A stretch of DNA of 64,000 bases from Acanthaster planci. Taxonomy: Eukaryota > Echinodermata > Asteroidea > Valvatida > Acanthasteridae. The position numbers were made by a program, and so were the translations under genes. The stretch is taken from the NCBI RefSeq assembly GCF_001949145.1, contig NW_019091391.1:1415303-1479302 (forward strand), written 5' to 3'. This document shows positions 48,010 to 58,180 of the stretch, in pieces. Numbering within the stretch: the first letter of the stretch is position 1; every line of letters begins with the position of its first letter. Under the pieces are notes generated by a model. That model saw only the letters and a list, made by a program, of their open reading frames with translations. It was not told where the DNA came from and did not search any database.

Positions 48010-49300
48010 AGTTGTGTCTAGTCATAGGTATAGTGATTAGTTATTTTTTTGCCTAAATGAAAGATTTGTGTGTAAATAATTAGCAATGGTGTATCCATGG
48101 TAACTGAAAAAAACTAAGTAAACGGTTTTTTTGTAGGCCCGGTGTTGACAGCAAAATCAGAATAATGACAAGCGTGTAAATGCCGTTTAATCTCATTATG
48201 TAGCCATAGACTGTTAAGGCATGTTATGATTTATTAATTGCATGAACCTCTATGCCTGAGTTTGTGTTAAAATTCATGATACTGCAATCTGTTTTATTCA
48301 GTGAACTGCATAGCTATTTTTTAAAATAAAAAATCGCAAATAAAAGGAAATTTATTATTTCTATTACGTTAATCCTCCTATATCCTTATGAAAACGTTAT
48401 TTTCACAATAGAATGCCAGTCACAGCAGACTGATAGGAATTTTGGTAAAATCCGAGTATTTAAATGCTAAAAAAAAATATATATACATATGTAATTTTAT
48501 TCTTTACTGCAATGTGTTATGTATAAAATGTTAAATATCACATCGTAACATTCTTTTTACCTGTAAACCAAATGGGGGAGACGGTGATGGATGTAGACCG
48601 CACATACAGTGTGAAGCGTCTAAGCCCGAAAGAACAGATTTATTCGGGAATGTCAACTTTCGGGAACATATTCGAAAATCTTGCCTGCTTTGAGCAAGCT
48701 TAGGATCGATTTGGCAAGAGATTGATCCAACATTTTATGTCTTCTCTTAGAGAACAGACGATTCTAAGGGTTTCACATCGTCACTTCCATTTTTTCAACC
48801 TACCGTGCACTTATGGTGTCAGTAAGCCACTCAACTAATTCAGTGCTTTGGTGTTTCTAAATGTGGAAGGCTCTAGATTCTTTGAGGTCAGTTTTTTGCT
48901 TCATGGCATCAAAGATGAACTTTCAGAGACAGGAAAAATACTAGAGCTATCGTAATTAAAAAAGAAGAAGAGATTTTAAACTGTGGCTGTGATGTCTGTT
49001 GATTGCTCTGGTTCAAGAAGACGTGGGCTCGTTCGTGTCCAGGCCGGTGCGGTGAAAATACGCAAGCGCAAAGTTGTGACATTTGGAAGAGTTTTTGCTG
49101 ACTTATCAGACTTTGTCTGTGTCAAGTTCTCACTACACATGCAGGTTTCTGAGCTAGTGGTTTGAGTCGGGGAGTCCAGGGTGGGGTGGGGGGAATCCCA
49201 AAAGCCTATCGTCACCCACAGGATGACGATAGAGACAGGAAGAATGATAGGAATAGAATGTTATAGAATTCTAGGATGTACACATGGTCTTATCCCCGAC
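48010..49300. other. AT-rich intergenic, no gene seen
   Basis: Very AT-rich (for example 48300-48560). No supportable gene or repeat. Confidence 0.45.
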
Positions 49301-49307
49301 CTCGCCC

Positions 49308-49314
49308 TATAAAA
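49308..49314 (+). promoter_or_regulatory. TATA box candidate for CYSTM-4
   Basis: TATAAAA in CGCCCTATAAAATC, about 930 nt upstream of the coding-exon acceptor at 50241. Placement relative to a first exon is not certain; a GTGAGA donor-like site lies very close downstream. Confidence 0.3.
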
Positions 49315-50302
49315 TCTTCATTCATTTCTGGTGAGAATTTGTAATATGCGTAGGGTGTAGGAGTAGTGTGTGAACACTATGACAGAATCTGGTTACATCG
49401 CTTGCTGGATGCAAAGGTAAATCCAACATGGCTGATGTTTTTCTGCTATTGCATGGAAAAGTACAGAGTCCGTTTACACGCCCCGTTCAGTCGATGCGTT
49501 TAGTTGGTAATTATGAACACACGGGTTCATAAATAAAATGATCAACTTCCGTAAAAAAAAAGCCAGGCTTGGCGGTAATCATTAACATGTTGTGCCATGG
49601 CAACGGGGCCAAAGTTGCAACTGCAGTTACAGTAAAATGTACCTCCCAGGGAGTTCAGGTTTCTGTCGTGTAAATCTTGATCAATACATCACATAATGGT
49701 TTCAAATCTGGGAAAAGTGTTGCATGTCTTCTTTTCACACGAAACACTATACGCAGGTAAGCTTTCAATTGTTTTATTTGTCAAAGCATGCATCGTAATA
49801 GCAAGATGTCGTGTCGAGCTAATTAAAACTGTTGATCTTTACTCTGTCTATGAATTGTAGAGTCGAGAAGTCACTAAAATCAGAACCTTTGCGTTTCAGT
49901 TGCTTCTTTAATCTAGTATTTTCTTTGATGTCTTGAGTGATATGATCATCTTTGTGCCAATATCCCAGTTATTCCTTTCACAAAAGTAAACTTTTGAGTA
50001 CTGTACACTCGTTTTTTTTTAAGAGCACACGAGAAAAATATCAAGTGTTGTGGGTTGGAGACCCGTTCAAGCGAGCTTTTCCGTTTTTCTCAGCACGCAC
50101 TTCGGAAGTCGTATTTAGTACTGCCATCTCCCTAACGCGGAAGTCGTTGTTATTCTCGTTGCATTCATGAAGTGAGCCGATTTCAGGGGGGGGGCCTTTG
50201 TATTTGAAAGGGGAGGTGACTGCTTGTTGTTCTGCTTACAGAAGCAAGACGTTTAGACAGGTATCGTCCTCTGCAAGGAAGTGAAATATACCACGATCTA
50301 CG

Positions 50303-50551
50303 ATGAAAAAGTCAAAGGCACGGGTGGCTCCCGGGAAGCAACAAGCATCGCACATCACCGTGATGGCGAGCAACCCTCATCCGGCCCCGGGCCAGCTTCA
50401 CCAGGTATTCAACTCCCCTCCAGCAGCGCCTACCGTGGTCGTCGTGCAGCAACACCAACCCATGAAGAAGAAAGATGGCTCCTGTTGCTCATGTTGCTGC
50501 TGCTGCAGTTGTCTCATGGCGATGTGTGCCTGCTGCCTTTGCTGTTGGTAG
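50303..50551 (+). CDS. CYSTM-type protein with poly-cysteine C-terminus
   Basis: 82 residues if the first ATG (50303) is used; a second in-frame ATG at 50363 (gtgATGG) would give MASNPHPAPGQ and 62 residues, closer to the N-termini of the family. The coding exon follows the acceptor ttctgcttacag (exon from 50242). A Pro/Ala linker and a PTVVVVQQHQ strand, matching TVxVV of CYSTM1, are followed by KKKDGS and a terminus in which 13 of the last 23 residues are Cys (SCCSCCCCCSC, CACCLCCW). It lies in the same strand and order as its paralogs. AATAAA at 51092-51097 is the likely transcript end. Confidence 0.82.
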   Translation: MKKSKARVAPGKQQASHITVMASNPHPAPGQLHQVFNSPPAAPTVVVVQQHQPMKKKDGSCCSCCCCCSCLMAMCACCLCCW

Positions 50552-51091
50552 CGAAAAGAGCTACGGGGGGTCGTCATATTTAAAACCGCGAAGCGTAATC
50601 GGTGAGATGATGAAGCTAGTGCAAGATTCGACAGATTGAGATTTGCTGGCGAGACATTGGATGCATTCAAAGACATAAATGATCGCTATTAGGAGACAAG
50701 AGCACTCGGACTTGTAACTTTGATACATTCCCGTCATTTTGAGCAAGGGATTGATGTGAAACTAAGAGACTTTAATTTTCATTGTCACTATTCCGTAAGA
50801 CATTCGCAGAAGACATCAAGACTAAGCAAGACGAGGTTTTACATGATGGAAATACTAAAATATGAGAAGGTTTTTAACATCATTTATTGCTTGCCGTGTG
50901 TGTATAAATCGTACGAGACTTGCGAACCGGTTTATTATTCTGTCCTTAAAACTCATTTCAGCATTGCAAAATATTTCTGGTTGTAATTTTGTTTAGCTTT
51001 ATTGAAGTTAGTTCTGTAGAAACTACTGTATGAATTGCTTGGCGTGTTAAACCACAAGAAGATGATATCACGCTGAAACAAGGTCGTACTA

Positions 51092-51097
51092 AATAAA
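51092..51097 (+). terminator. Poly(A) signal candidate
   Basis: AATAAA in ACTAAATAAAATTG, 541 nt after the CYSTM-4 stop. Confidence 0.4.
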
Positions 51098-51281
51098 ATT
51101 GTGGAAAACACAGGCAAATGTGCAATGAATAGTGAATGTTTGTTCGACTTGATAAATCCACAGTTTCAAGGTCGATTTGTGTCATGACTGTGTCACAGAT
51201 TATGCAGAACATATTCCGCCTCGATTTCCAGCGGCTAGAGAATCCTTGAATGGAAAGGACCGGGCTGAACCCAATCATCAT

Positions 51282-51505
51282 CTGGCACCAATTTCATAGA
51301 GTTGCTTAAGCACAAAAAACCTTGCTTAAAAACATAGGTTTCCTGCTCGAAATCTCTGTTATTGTCATGCTAACTAAGCAACAGGTGAATACTATTCCAA
51401 AACAACATACAGGAGTTTTGGCTGGTAAAGTGATTTGTCAAGCAAGGTTTTTTCACGCTTAAAGCAAATTTTGTGCTTAAGTAGCTCTATGAAATTGGCC
51501 CTAGA
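51282..51505. mobile_element. MITE-like element with terminal inverted repeats
   Basis: The left end CCAATTTCATAGAGTTGCTT (51289 on) and the right end, read in reverse complement from 51499 (CCAATTTCATAGAGCTACTT), match with two differences over about 28 bp. A second inner pair (AAAAAACCTTGCTT) extends the inverted repeat to roughly 50 bp per side. The element is about 220 bp with no coding capacity, as expected for a non-autonomous DNA transposon or foldback element. I could not define a clear target-site duplication. Confidence 0.75.
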
Positions 51506-51976
51506 TGTTTGTTTTTTTGTTTTTATTGACGTCATAGAAGAGGGAAAACGAAGTTACAGGCACTAGATTGAGAACTACTATAATTGTTATAAAATTAACC
51601 TGTGAATAATCACCTGTTTTTCTGATAGATTTGATAGCTGCCAGAGACTTAACGATCTACTCCGACATTACTAGCTCACTCAAACCGGTAAAACGGTTGA
51701 TAATTGTAGAGGTCGTCATTTTCAAGGCATTTTTTGGCACAAACTTGTTGGTTTTCATCCACTTTCAACCCTTCTGTGTTGTTTTGCTTTTCCGCTATTC
51801 TTACTTGTCCATTTTTCCTACCCCTCTCTCTTCCGTGACGCTGGTGATTCGAAGCCTTGATAAACAGTAGCTATCATGCATCGGCAATTTCAGCAGTCTA
51901 GAGAAAAAGCGTTCTAAAGGTAAACTAAGCAGAAGCAATCATTTCACTCGTCAGGTATCCCATGTGAAACTTTTTT

Positions 51977-54529
51977 TTATCCTGAAAGCGAAACCTCAGG
52001 CGGTCTGACAGCCAGCCACGCCGCGATCTTGGGGTTGGCGGCGATCCGTCTCTTGAGGGTGTCCAGCTTGGGGAACTTCTCCAACGAGTTGGCACCCTTT
52101 GACAAAACATCCACGAAGTCGACCGCGGTGAAGAAGAAGAGATCGGCGGCAGTGATCTACACTGAAAAGCAGAGATGCTTACTGAATGTAACAATTTTGA
52201 TCTCTTGGTCATATTCTCCGGTGCCCAACACACGCAGCCTTTTTAACAGTTTCCCACCATGGGGGGGGGGCTGCAAATTAATCTTAGATATATTGCAGTC
52301 TGCTAGCCTTGTCTGTTCTTTTTGATATTCCCATCAATTTTCAGCTAAGGCCAAGTTCAAGTGACAATTGTAGTTAACTATCATTATTTTTACCAACATC
52401 ACTCGAACGAAGGATGATTAGTTCATTTAGTTGATCATTTTGAAACAAGGCTCTGGGCAAATTCGAGCGACGACTAGAGTTAACTGTAGTTTACCCTACG
52501 GTTTACGATGGGGAGGAAGCCCAGATTTGCAAAACCAATTATGAAATCCTTTAAAGAATTTTAGTCAGATCGGAGGTCATCAGGTATCTTCCAATTTAAT
52601 AAATAGGTCATTGCGCACGGAAATCATCAATACTCCAATTATACTATATTGGATCAAGTCAAATGTTACTTCCTTGACTTTGAAGCTAAAAAGGGCATGG
52701 ATTCATTTGCAACTTGTATTAATGACTAATTACCGAATTTCCGACGAAAAAGTTTCCAGCTAACTCAAGCGCGAGCAATCGCTCCAAGGTAGCGTAGACG
52801 GGTGGGACCGTTTCTTTCAAGAAGCGTGCGGCCCTTTCTGCCTAACGGTGTAAACAAAGACACAGACACATGTGTTTAAACCATCAGCATTGGGATCCAG
52901 TCGGCAACACGTTTCCAGTTTTAAGAAGATCCCGCTTGAATGCCAACAAAAGACTGTACATGGAAACCAAACCATTCCAACCCAACTCAACTCCACCAAA
53001 CCCGACCCTCGCGCAACCAATCATTCAAACCCATTTGAACACACGAACAAAGTTAAACCCAACCAAGCCCAATCCAACTTAATTGAACTAACCTAAGTTA
53101 TTAAAGGCGAGGTAAAACTAAGCAACCAAATCAACCTTAACCTTCAAAACCCGATAAACCTCACGGCGAACCAACCCAATCTGGTCCGTCCCACCTTACC
53201 CTGCTCTAGTCGGGCCCGCGGAAAACAGAGTTAGCTGCCGACCAGATATCCTCGACCGTGTCCACTACCTGGTCTATGAATGCACACTCCAAGTTCGTCT
53301 TCCCGTCGAATCCTTATAGTCACAAGTAGGAAATTTACAAGGGACCACGATGTACATTTCAATTAAAATTTTGGTGCCACCTTCCTTAACCTTCACAATT
53401 TTCCATACTTTTCCTTGAATACAAATATTGGAGCTGTTGCTAATGTCGCCACAAGAGTTCACATTTCATGTTTCCTGTTTACTCTGTCAACCAAAATTTA
53501 CACATTGAAAATATTTGGCGGAAATATTTGCCCAATGACTTAAGAGCAACAATACTATTAGTATTATGAACAACTATCTGTGGAATTTTCTGTGATTCAT
53601 AACTGAAGTTGGTTTCCTTCAGATGCTTTTAATTTTTGCTTATTCTAATTTAGCTACGAATTGGCCACAACATGAAATAAGGAAAAAGACAGCAAAAACG
53701 ATTTTAGAAGTGATTTGACTGGACTATTTTTGAGTCTTCAGTGAGCCAGTTTGGTACTTCAGATCACCAGGTCATTAAAAGTGGCTGCTTTGATTAGGCC
53801 GACTCTTTTGTCCAGCACGCACCATGCGGCACAAGATTACCAAAAACTTTTGCAAGTTATTCGTCGCCCGCTCCGTCGTCCGACATCGACAGACCTTTAA
53901 ACTCACCGAATTCCTTGGCCAAATAGCGCAGGATGGCTTTACTCTGGCACAGCATCTTTCCATCCACCTCCAGCGCAGGGGTTTGTTGGGTTGGGAATTC
54001 TGAAGAAAGAAATCAGTCCAACAGTCCACACCTTTGAGACATTGCCTCGGAATTAAGAAATGATCATGCTGAAGAAGGAAGGGGGACATATTGCAAAATG
54101 ATGACGTCATGGGCCATCGTAGCCAATTTACAATGAGAAATGGGAAAGTCCCCCCCCCAATGAAAAGTTTTAGGGTTAACTCTTTGAAAAGGTAAAAAGT
54201 TTGATGCCAAAGACATCTAAGGAACAGCAAGTAAAGCCGAGCCGATGAAGAAATTGCTGAGCAGAGTAATGAGTTTCAACCAGATCGCCAGGATGAGGAA
54301 ATTACTCGAATGCTCCGCCCAGCTTTGGACAAACTCGGCAATCACGGTGATCCCTGTCTGTTTGGTCATCCTGAAAACGATTTAAAAACAACTCACTATC
54401 TTTAAGCTTCGGCCATTCTGGAAATGTGAAGTTCACCTCTTCGAAGTCGACTCCAGCCAGCTTGAAAGCCAGCCGAATACTCTCACCGCGGCCGTGAGCC
54501 TTGAAGTAGTGAAGTACGTATTTGACCAT
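51977..54529 (-). pseudogene. Sigma-like glutathione S-transferase A, premature stop in exon 3
   Basis: Five exons: 54529-54397, 53999-53907, 53312-53200, 52841-52734 and 52156-51977, with junction phases 1,1,0,0 and good splice sites. The conceptual length is 208 codons, typical of the class. The N-terminal thioredoxin-like domain starts MVKYVLHYFKAHGRGESIRL with the catalytic-type Tyr8, then EWPKL, PALEVDGKML and the glutathione-contacting Q63-S64 of CQSKAILRYLA. The helical C-terminal domain ends KIAAWLAVRPPEVSLSG. Codon 111 in exon 3 is TAG (53208-53206), where GST-B has GAG. The rest is intact, so this is a young pseudogene, a null allele or a sequence error. GSTs of this class conjugate glutathione or act as prostaglandin D isomerases in the cytosol. 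Confidence 0.75.
52965..53190. repeat. Degenerate CCAAN-type low-complexity repeat in GST-A intron 3
   Basis: Irregular repetition of AACC, CCAAC and CCAAT units (read as GGTTGG/TTGGT on the gene strand) fills most of the intron. The same composition fills intron 3 of GST-B, so it predates the block duplication. Confidence 0.75.
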
Positions 54530-55688
54530 GGTGAAGAACTGAGCAGGACACTACCGTCCCCCCGCTATGCCAGAGCTCGACTGCAAGGGTAGTGTACACG
54601 GCACAGCCTAACGAGCAAAAATACTATTGCAATATCCGGAGCAGAATCAATTAAGTAAACGAAAAATAATCTATAAATGCCACATATGTCAGACAATATG
54701 CTCTTGACCTTTCGCGCATAGGGGACTAAGGTTCAGTAGAAAGAAAAAAAGGAAAGCACCGGTAAATAAATAAGGGATAATGGTCCGAGTTAAGTTTTTC
54801 ACTACCAATTTTTAACCTTAGTTCTTATTTCCCAATCAAACGAATCTGAAGTTCAGTTCAATGCAAGGAACTGGGATTGACTCAACTGCACTGAATTTCG
54901 GGTATGGTTGAGGATTTCATTGCACTGTGGTTAAAATTTGACCCAGGCCGTCTCTCACAATGACGTGCTTATAATTAATATAGGGTTGGGTCCGAAAGGT
55001 CTGGTCAAAAGTCAACAAAAGCCTATGGAGACTCCATATATGGAGTAGGTTCCAATCTGTCCATGGATGAAACCTGGTGACAGACAAGCATCCAGAAGTT
55101 TGTGTTTCTTTTTCTCTTGTCAATCTTCCGATTGAGTTATTTTTCGGAATGATGGAATCTGGCGTCCACCAAACGTCAGGACTTGTATCGGGTAGTGAAT
55201 CCGGCAGAATCCTGCTGGGTGTAAGTAAATGAGGTGCTCTATGCACAAGTCAACTTTCCTTTTTTTCTTCGTAATCGAAAATAAACTCCACCTCAAATTT
55301 GTCTAAAATGTAACACAATAACCACTGATTTGGAATAATTTGCCTAGAGAAATGTATGCAATGTTACTGCTTGGTAATGATATCCCAGAAACGAGATTTA
55401 TTGGGTGTCCATTGTAGGTGTTTAAAGGGTTATTCATTTTTTTCAAATTTCATGCGTGCAAGGAAAACTCTCATTTTAACCCTCACATAACATTGCGTAA
55501 TAGTCTTTCATTTTCCAAAATTTAAACTTCCGCAGTTCATTGAAGCGTGAAATGTGAACCACGGAACTGGTATCAATCACAACAGACGTACACCCTTCCC
55601 CAACGGGTACAACCAGATTTTTGAAACACAGTCCTGTGATATTTTATGGCAATTTTTCTCAGTCTACCCTTTTCTGACACCCCCTGTA

Positions 55689-55960
55689 GTTTTGTAGGCA
55701 CGATCCTGTGAAGTTCAAGGCTAAATACGTGCCAGCTCACGTGCATTGAACACCTCAGTGGAAAAGAGTGTACATTTTGAATGAAAATGCGCGCTGCGCA
55801 AGAACGGTTTATCCGATTTTCACAAAGTCGGTGTAAAAACGACCGTAAAGAGTTATTCTAAAAACTCATAAGGGCTCAACTCCTGAAAAAAATACACTGC
55901 GGAGATATATGGAATGTTGGGGGAGGGGATTCTGCCTCCAGCTCCTTTAGTGTTAATTAC
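55689..55960 (+). repeat. Dispersed repeat copy 2
   Basis: Aligns with 47757-48005 in the same orientation. It lies in the part of block A that has no equivalent in block B, which fits insertion after the block duplication or loss from B. Confidence 0.6.
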
Positions 55961-56577
55961 CCACTTCAAGCGTACATGTACACAACGGAGGCTATGTAAA
56001 TTGCCATCTAGTGCAGTGCGGCTAATGACGAACGCCTTGACCGCGACTTGTTCCTTTGGGGTAATTTTTCGGGTTTTAGGACCTCAACTAAGAGAGGTAA
56101 CGGAACCCTGAAAAGGCACCCTCATATGACCATAGTGACCTTACCCCACAGCGTGGAGTAGTGCGCCTCCATTGCCTGCTCCCAAAACTGAGTGGAAAAT
56201 TAATACCCATTATGACTGAGTTGCGACCACAATAGGTTTATGTCTGCTGTTGAAGTTACCTACCATTGACAAATACAGGTCACTTTACAAAGGCGAGATT
56301 GGACAGACGAAGCCTTGGGCGTCATTTTTCAGACAACGGAATAAGTGACTTTCTATAATATGTTTATCATCTTTGAAACCTTCTTCAGGGATGCATGATA
56401 TTTGCAGCCTTGAGACACCTTAAATTAGCTGCTTTTAAGTTATAATGTTTCGCAATGATTGATTTCACAGCGTATTAGCATACAAAACAGCAATGTCATA
56501 TCTAACAAGGGATTTCACAACGAACAGTAAGCTAAAGAAACACCCATGTAATTAAGCAATATACGGGCGATTCACAA

Positions 56578-56637
56578 CAGTGAAATCTGTCGACCCTTTC
56601 CAAACGCGCATTGGGTCGACAGATTTCGCGCACTGTG
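56578..56637. repeat. Perfect inverted repeat, 15-bp arms
   Basis: Arms GAAATCTGTCGACCC (56582-56596) and GGGTCGACAGATTTC (56613-56627) flank a 16-nt loop. Imperfect pairing extends outward through CAGTG/CACTG. I saw no equivalent at the matching place in block B. Confidence 0.8.
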
Positions 56638-56781
56638 ATTGGTCAACGTGTTGCAAACTCTTGGAGGCGCACTACTGTGAAACGCCAGTATTCAAATCTC
56701 TTGCATGTATTATAAACAAGTATTCTATATAGCGGCACAGTAAGTAAAAACCCTCATTTGCGGCTACCGTGCAACAGGCAT

Positions 56782-56899
56782 GTACTTCATATCTCCTTAA
56801 AAGCAGCCCCATGCAGCATGACAGGCAGCCTTGCCGCGATCTTGGGGTTTCGGTGATCCGTCTCTTGAGGGCGTCCAGTTTGGGGAACATCTCCAACGC
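56782..56899 (-). pseudogene. Orphan relic of a GST last exon
   Basis: The minus strand reads the last two thirds of a GST exon 5: LEMFPKLDALKRRIT, then a one-base deletion relative to the intact copies shifts the frame. In nucleotides it continues to the family's old 3' end (GCTTTTAAGGAGATATGA, against GCTACTTTTAAGGAAATATAA in GST-C). The first 20 codons (ITAADLFFF...) and the splice acceptor are missing, and no other GST exons lie nearby. It occupies the place in block A that GST-C exon 5 holds in block B. Confidence 0.85.
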
Positions 56900-58180
56900 C
56901 TATTCAACACCCTAAAATGGATTAATGTTATTTAGTTTATCTTATCAATGTTGACCAGAAGTTCATTCGTATCCAAAGGATTGAGGTGAGTCGCAGTTTT
57001 CATCTGCATATTAGTTCAAATTTGATCAAGACAGTTTTTCAGCGCGGGGTGCTCAATGCAACCAGCTAAAAAAATTCCCATTAACACCCATTACAAATTC
57101 CTTTCATTCAGGCTGAACAAAAAAATGATGATGATAGACATGTTCCATTTCATTTTCCTGTAAATGTTCTTATTGACTAATGTCGTTTTGGAGAAATTGT
57201 CAACTAGATCCACGTAATGATTGACATTTCCTAACCTGAAATAAAGCCATTTTGGAAATTAACAATTATTTTTTTATTTTATTACCCGCGGACGTGGGAG
57301 GAGAAAGGGCTTAAAAGGGTTCGTTTTAGGGGTCATTCTTAGCACGACTTTTCACTTAATCCCCAGTCCCCCTATTTGTCCTGTACACTTTAAGCTTTAT
57401 GCACTGTAAATTTGTTGTTTCATAGAAATGATGATTGAGTAGAAGCAACTGGCCAGTTGCAATGCAAATAAATGACATTGCACCTAACCAAGGCTAGGTA
57501 AACAAAAAAGTCCATGCAAACACTGGATGGCTGCGAGATAAAAGCTAAGTTTTTATTCTAAGTGACACCAAGGAATTGACCTTCATTGCCAGTCAGTATC
57601 GGTCTCAACTATTCCTAACACAACTGAAAGAGGGTTGATCTCTGATCAGCTAATTTATGTAACGGGCTTTCTTTGCTTTTTTATTGATACCGATCAAACA
57701 CTCAAGTCAAGGAATGGGCTTATGGGAAAATTAAGGTCACCCAGTGGTGTACACTTTCTCGGGAAGGGGTCAATATGGAAGTGTAAAGTGTAAATGGTGC
57801 CAGTTGAACAACAAAAAGGTGGCTAAATTCCCTTTTAACATCACGTTTATAAATCATATCGCTGAAAAAGGGCGAACACTGGGTGTCACTGTGATGGGTG
57901 AGTTCTTTCCAGGAGATGGTACGTATTGAAACCGATAAAACGACTAATTGTGGAAGTCATCATTTCCAAAGCATTTTTGGGCAAATTTGTTGGTTTTCAT
58001 CCACTTTCTACTCTTCCGTATTGTTTTTCTTTTCCGCTTTCTTATACTTGTTCCTTGACGCCATGATGAACGATAGCTATAATGCATCGGCCATTTTAGC
58101 AGTCTAGACAAAAAGAATTATAAAAGTAAACGAAAAAGAAGCAATCATTCCACTCGTCAGGTATCCCCTGTAAACCTTTC

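Larger units (their letters stand above)
54620..56780. other. Spacer upstream of GST-A
   Basis: Partly homologous to the spacer upstream of GST-B (61.0-63.8 kb). No intact gene is present. A short minus-strand reading near 56150-56205 (EQAMEAHYSTLW before a GTAAGG) is exon-like and has a weak counterpart at 61985-62030, but I cannot place it in a GST. Confidence 0.4.
51680..56900 (-). repeat. Segmental duplication block A (GST array)
   Basis: Matches block B (about 57935-63962) in the same order and orientation. Paired anchors are 51680-51870/57935-58075 (GST 3' flank), 51977-54529/58181-60957 (GST gene), 54960-55110/61390-61540, 56270-56430/62500-62665 and 56782-56899/63780-63900 (GST last exon). 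Spacer sequence aligns as well as exons, so whole blocks were duplicated. Block A carries about 0.6 kb extra between 55.1 and 56.1 kb, where a dispersed repeat sits. Confidence 0.8.

Noticed and set aside
51925-52233. Minus-strand ATG-to-stop frame through GST-A exon 5
   Set aside because: It is in a different frame from the GST. The GST frame ends at TAA 51979-51977; I first suspected a shared frameshift, but rereading the bases removed it.
52029-52325. Plus-strand frames at 52.0-52.3 and 58.2-58.5 kb, similar to each other
   Set aside because: Their similarity comes from lying antisense to the duplicated GST exon 5; the minus-strand frame is the real GST.
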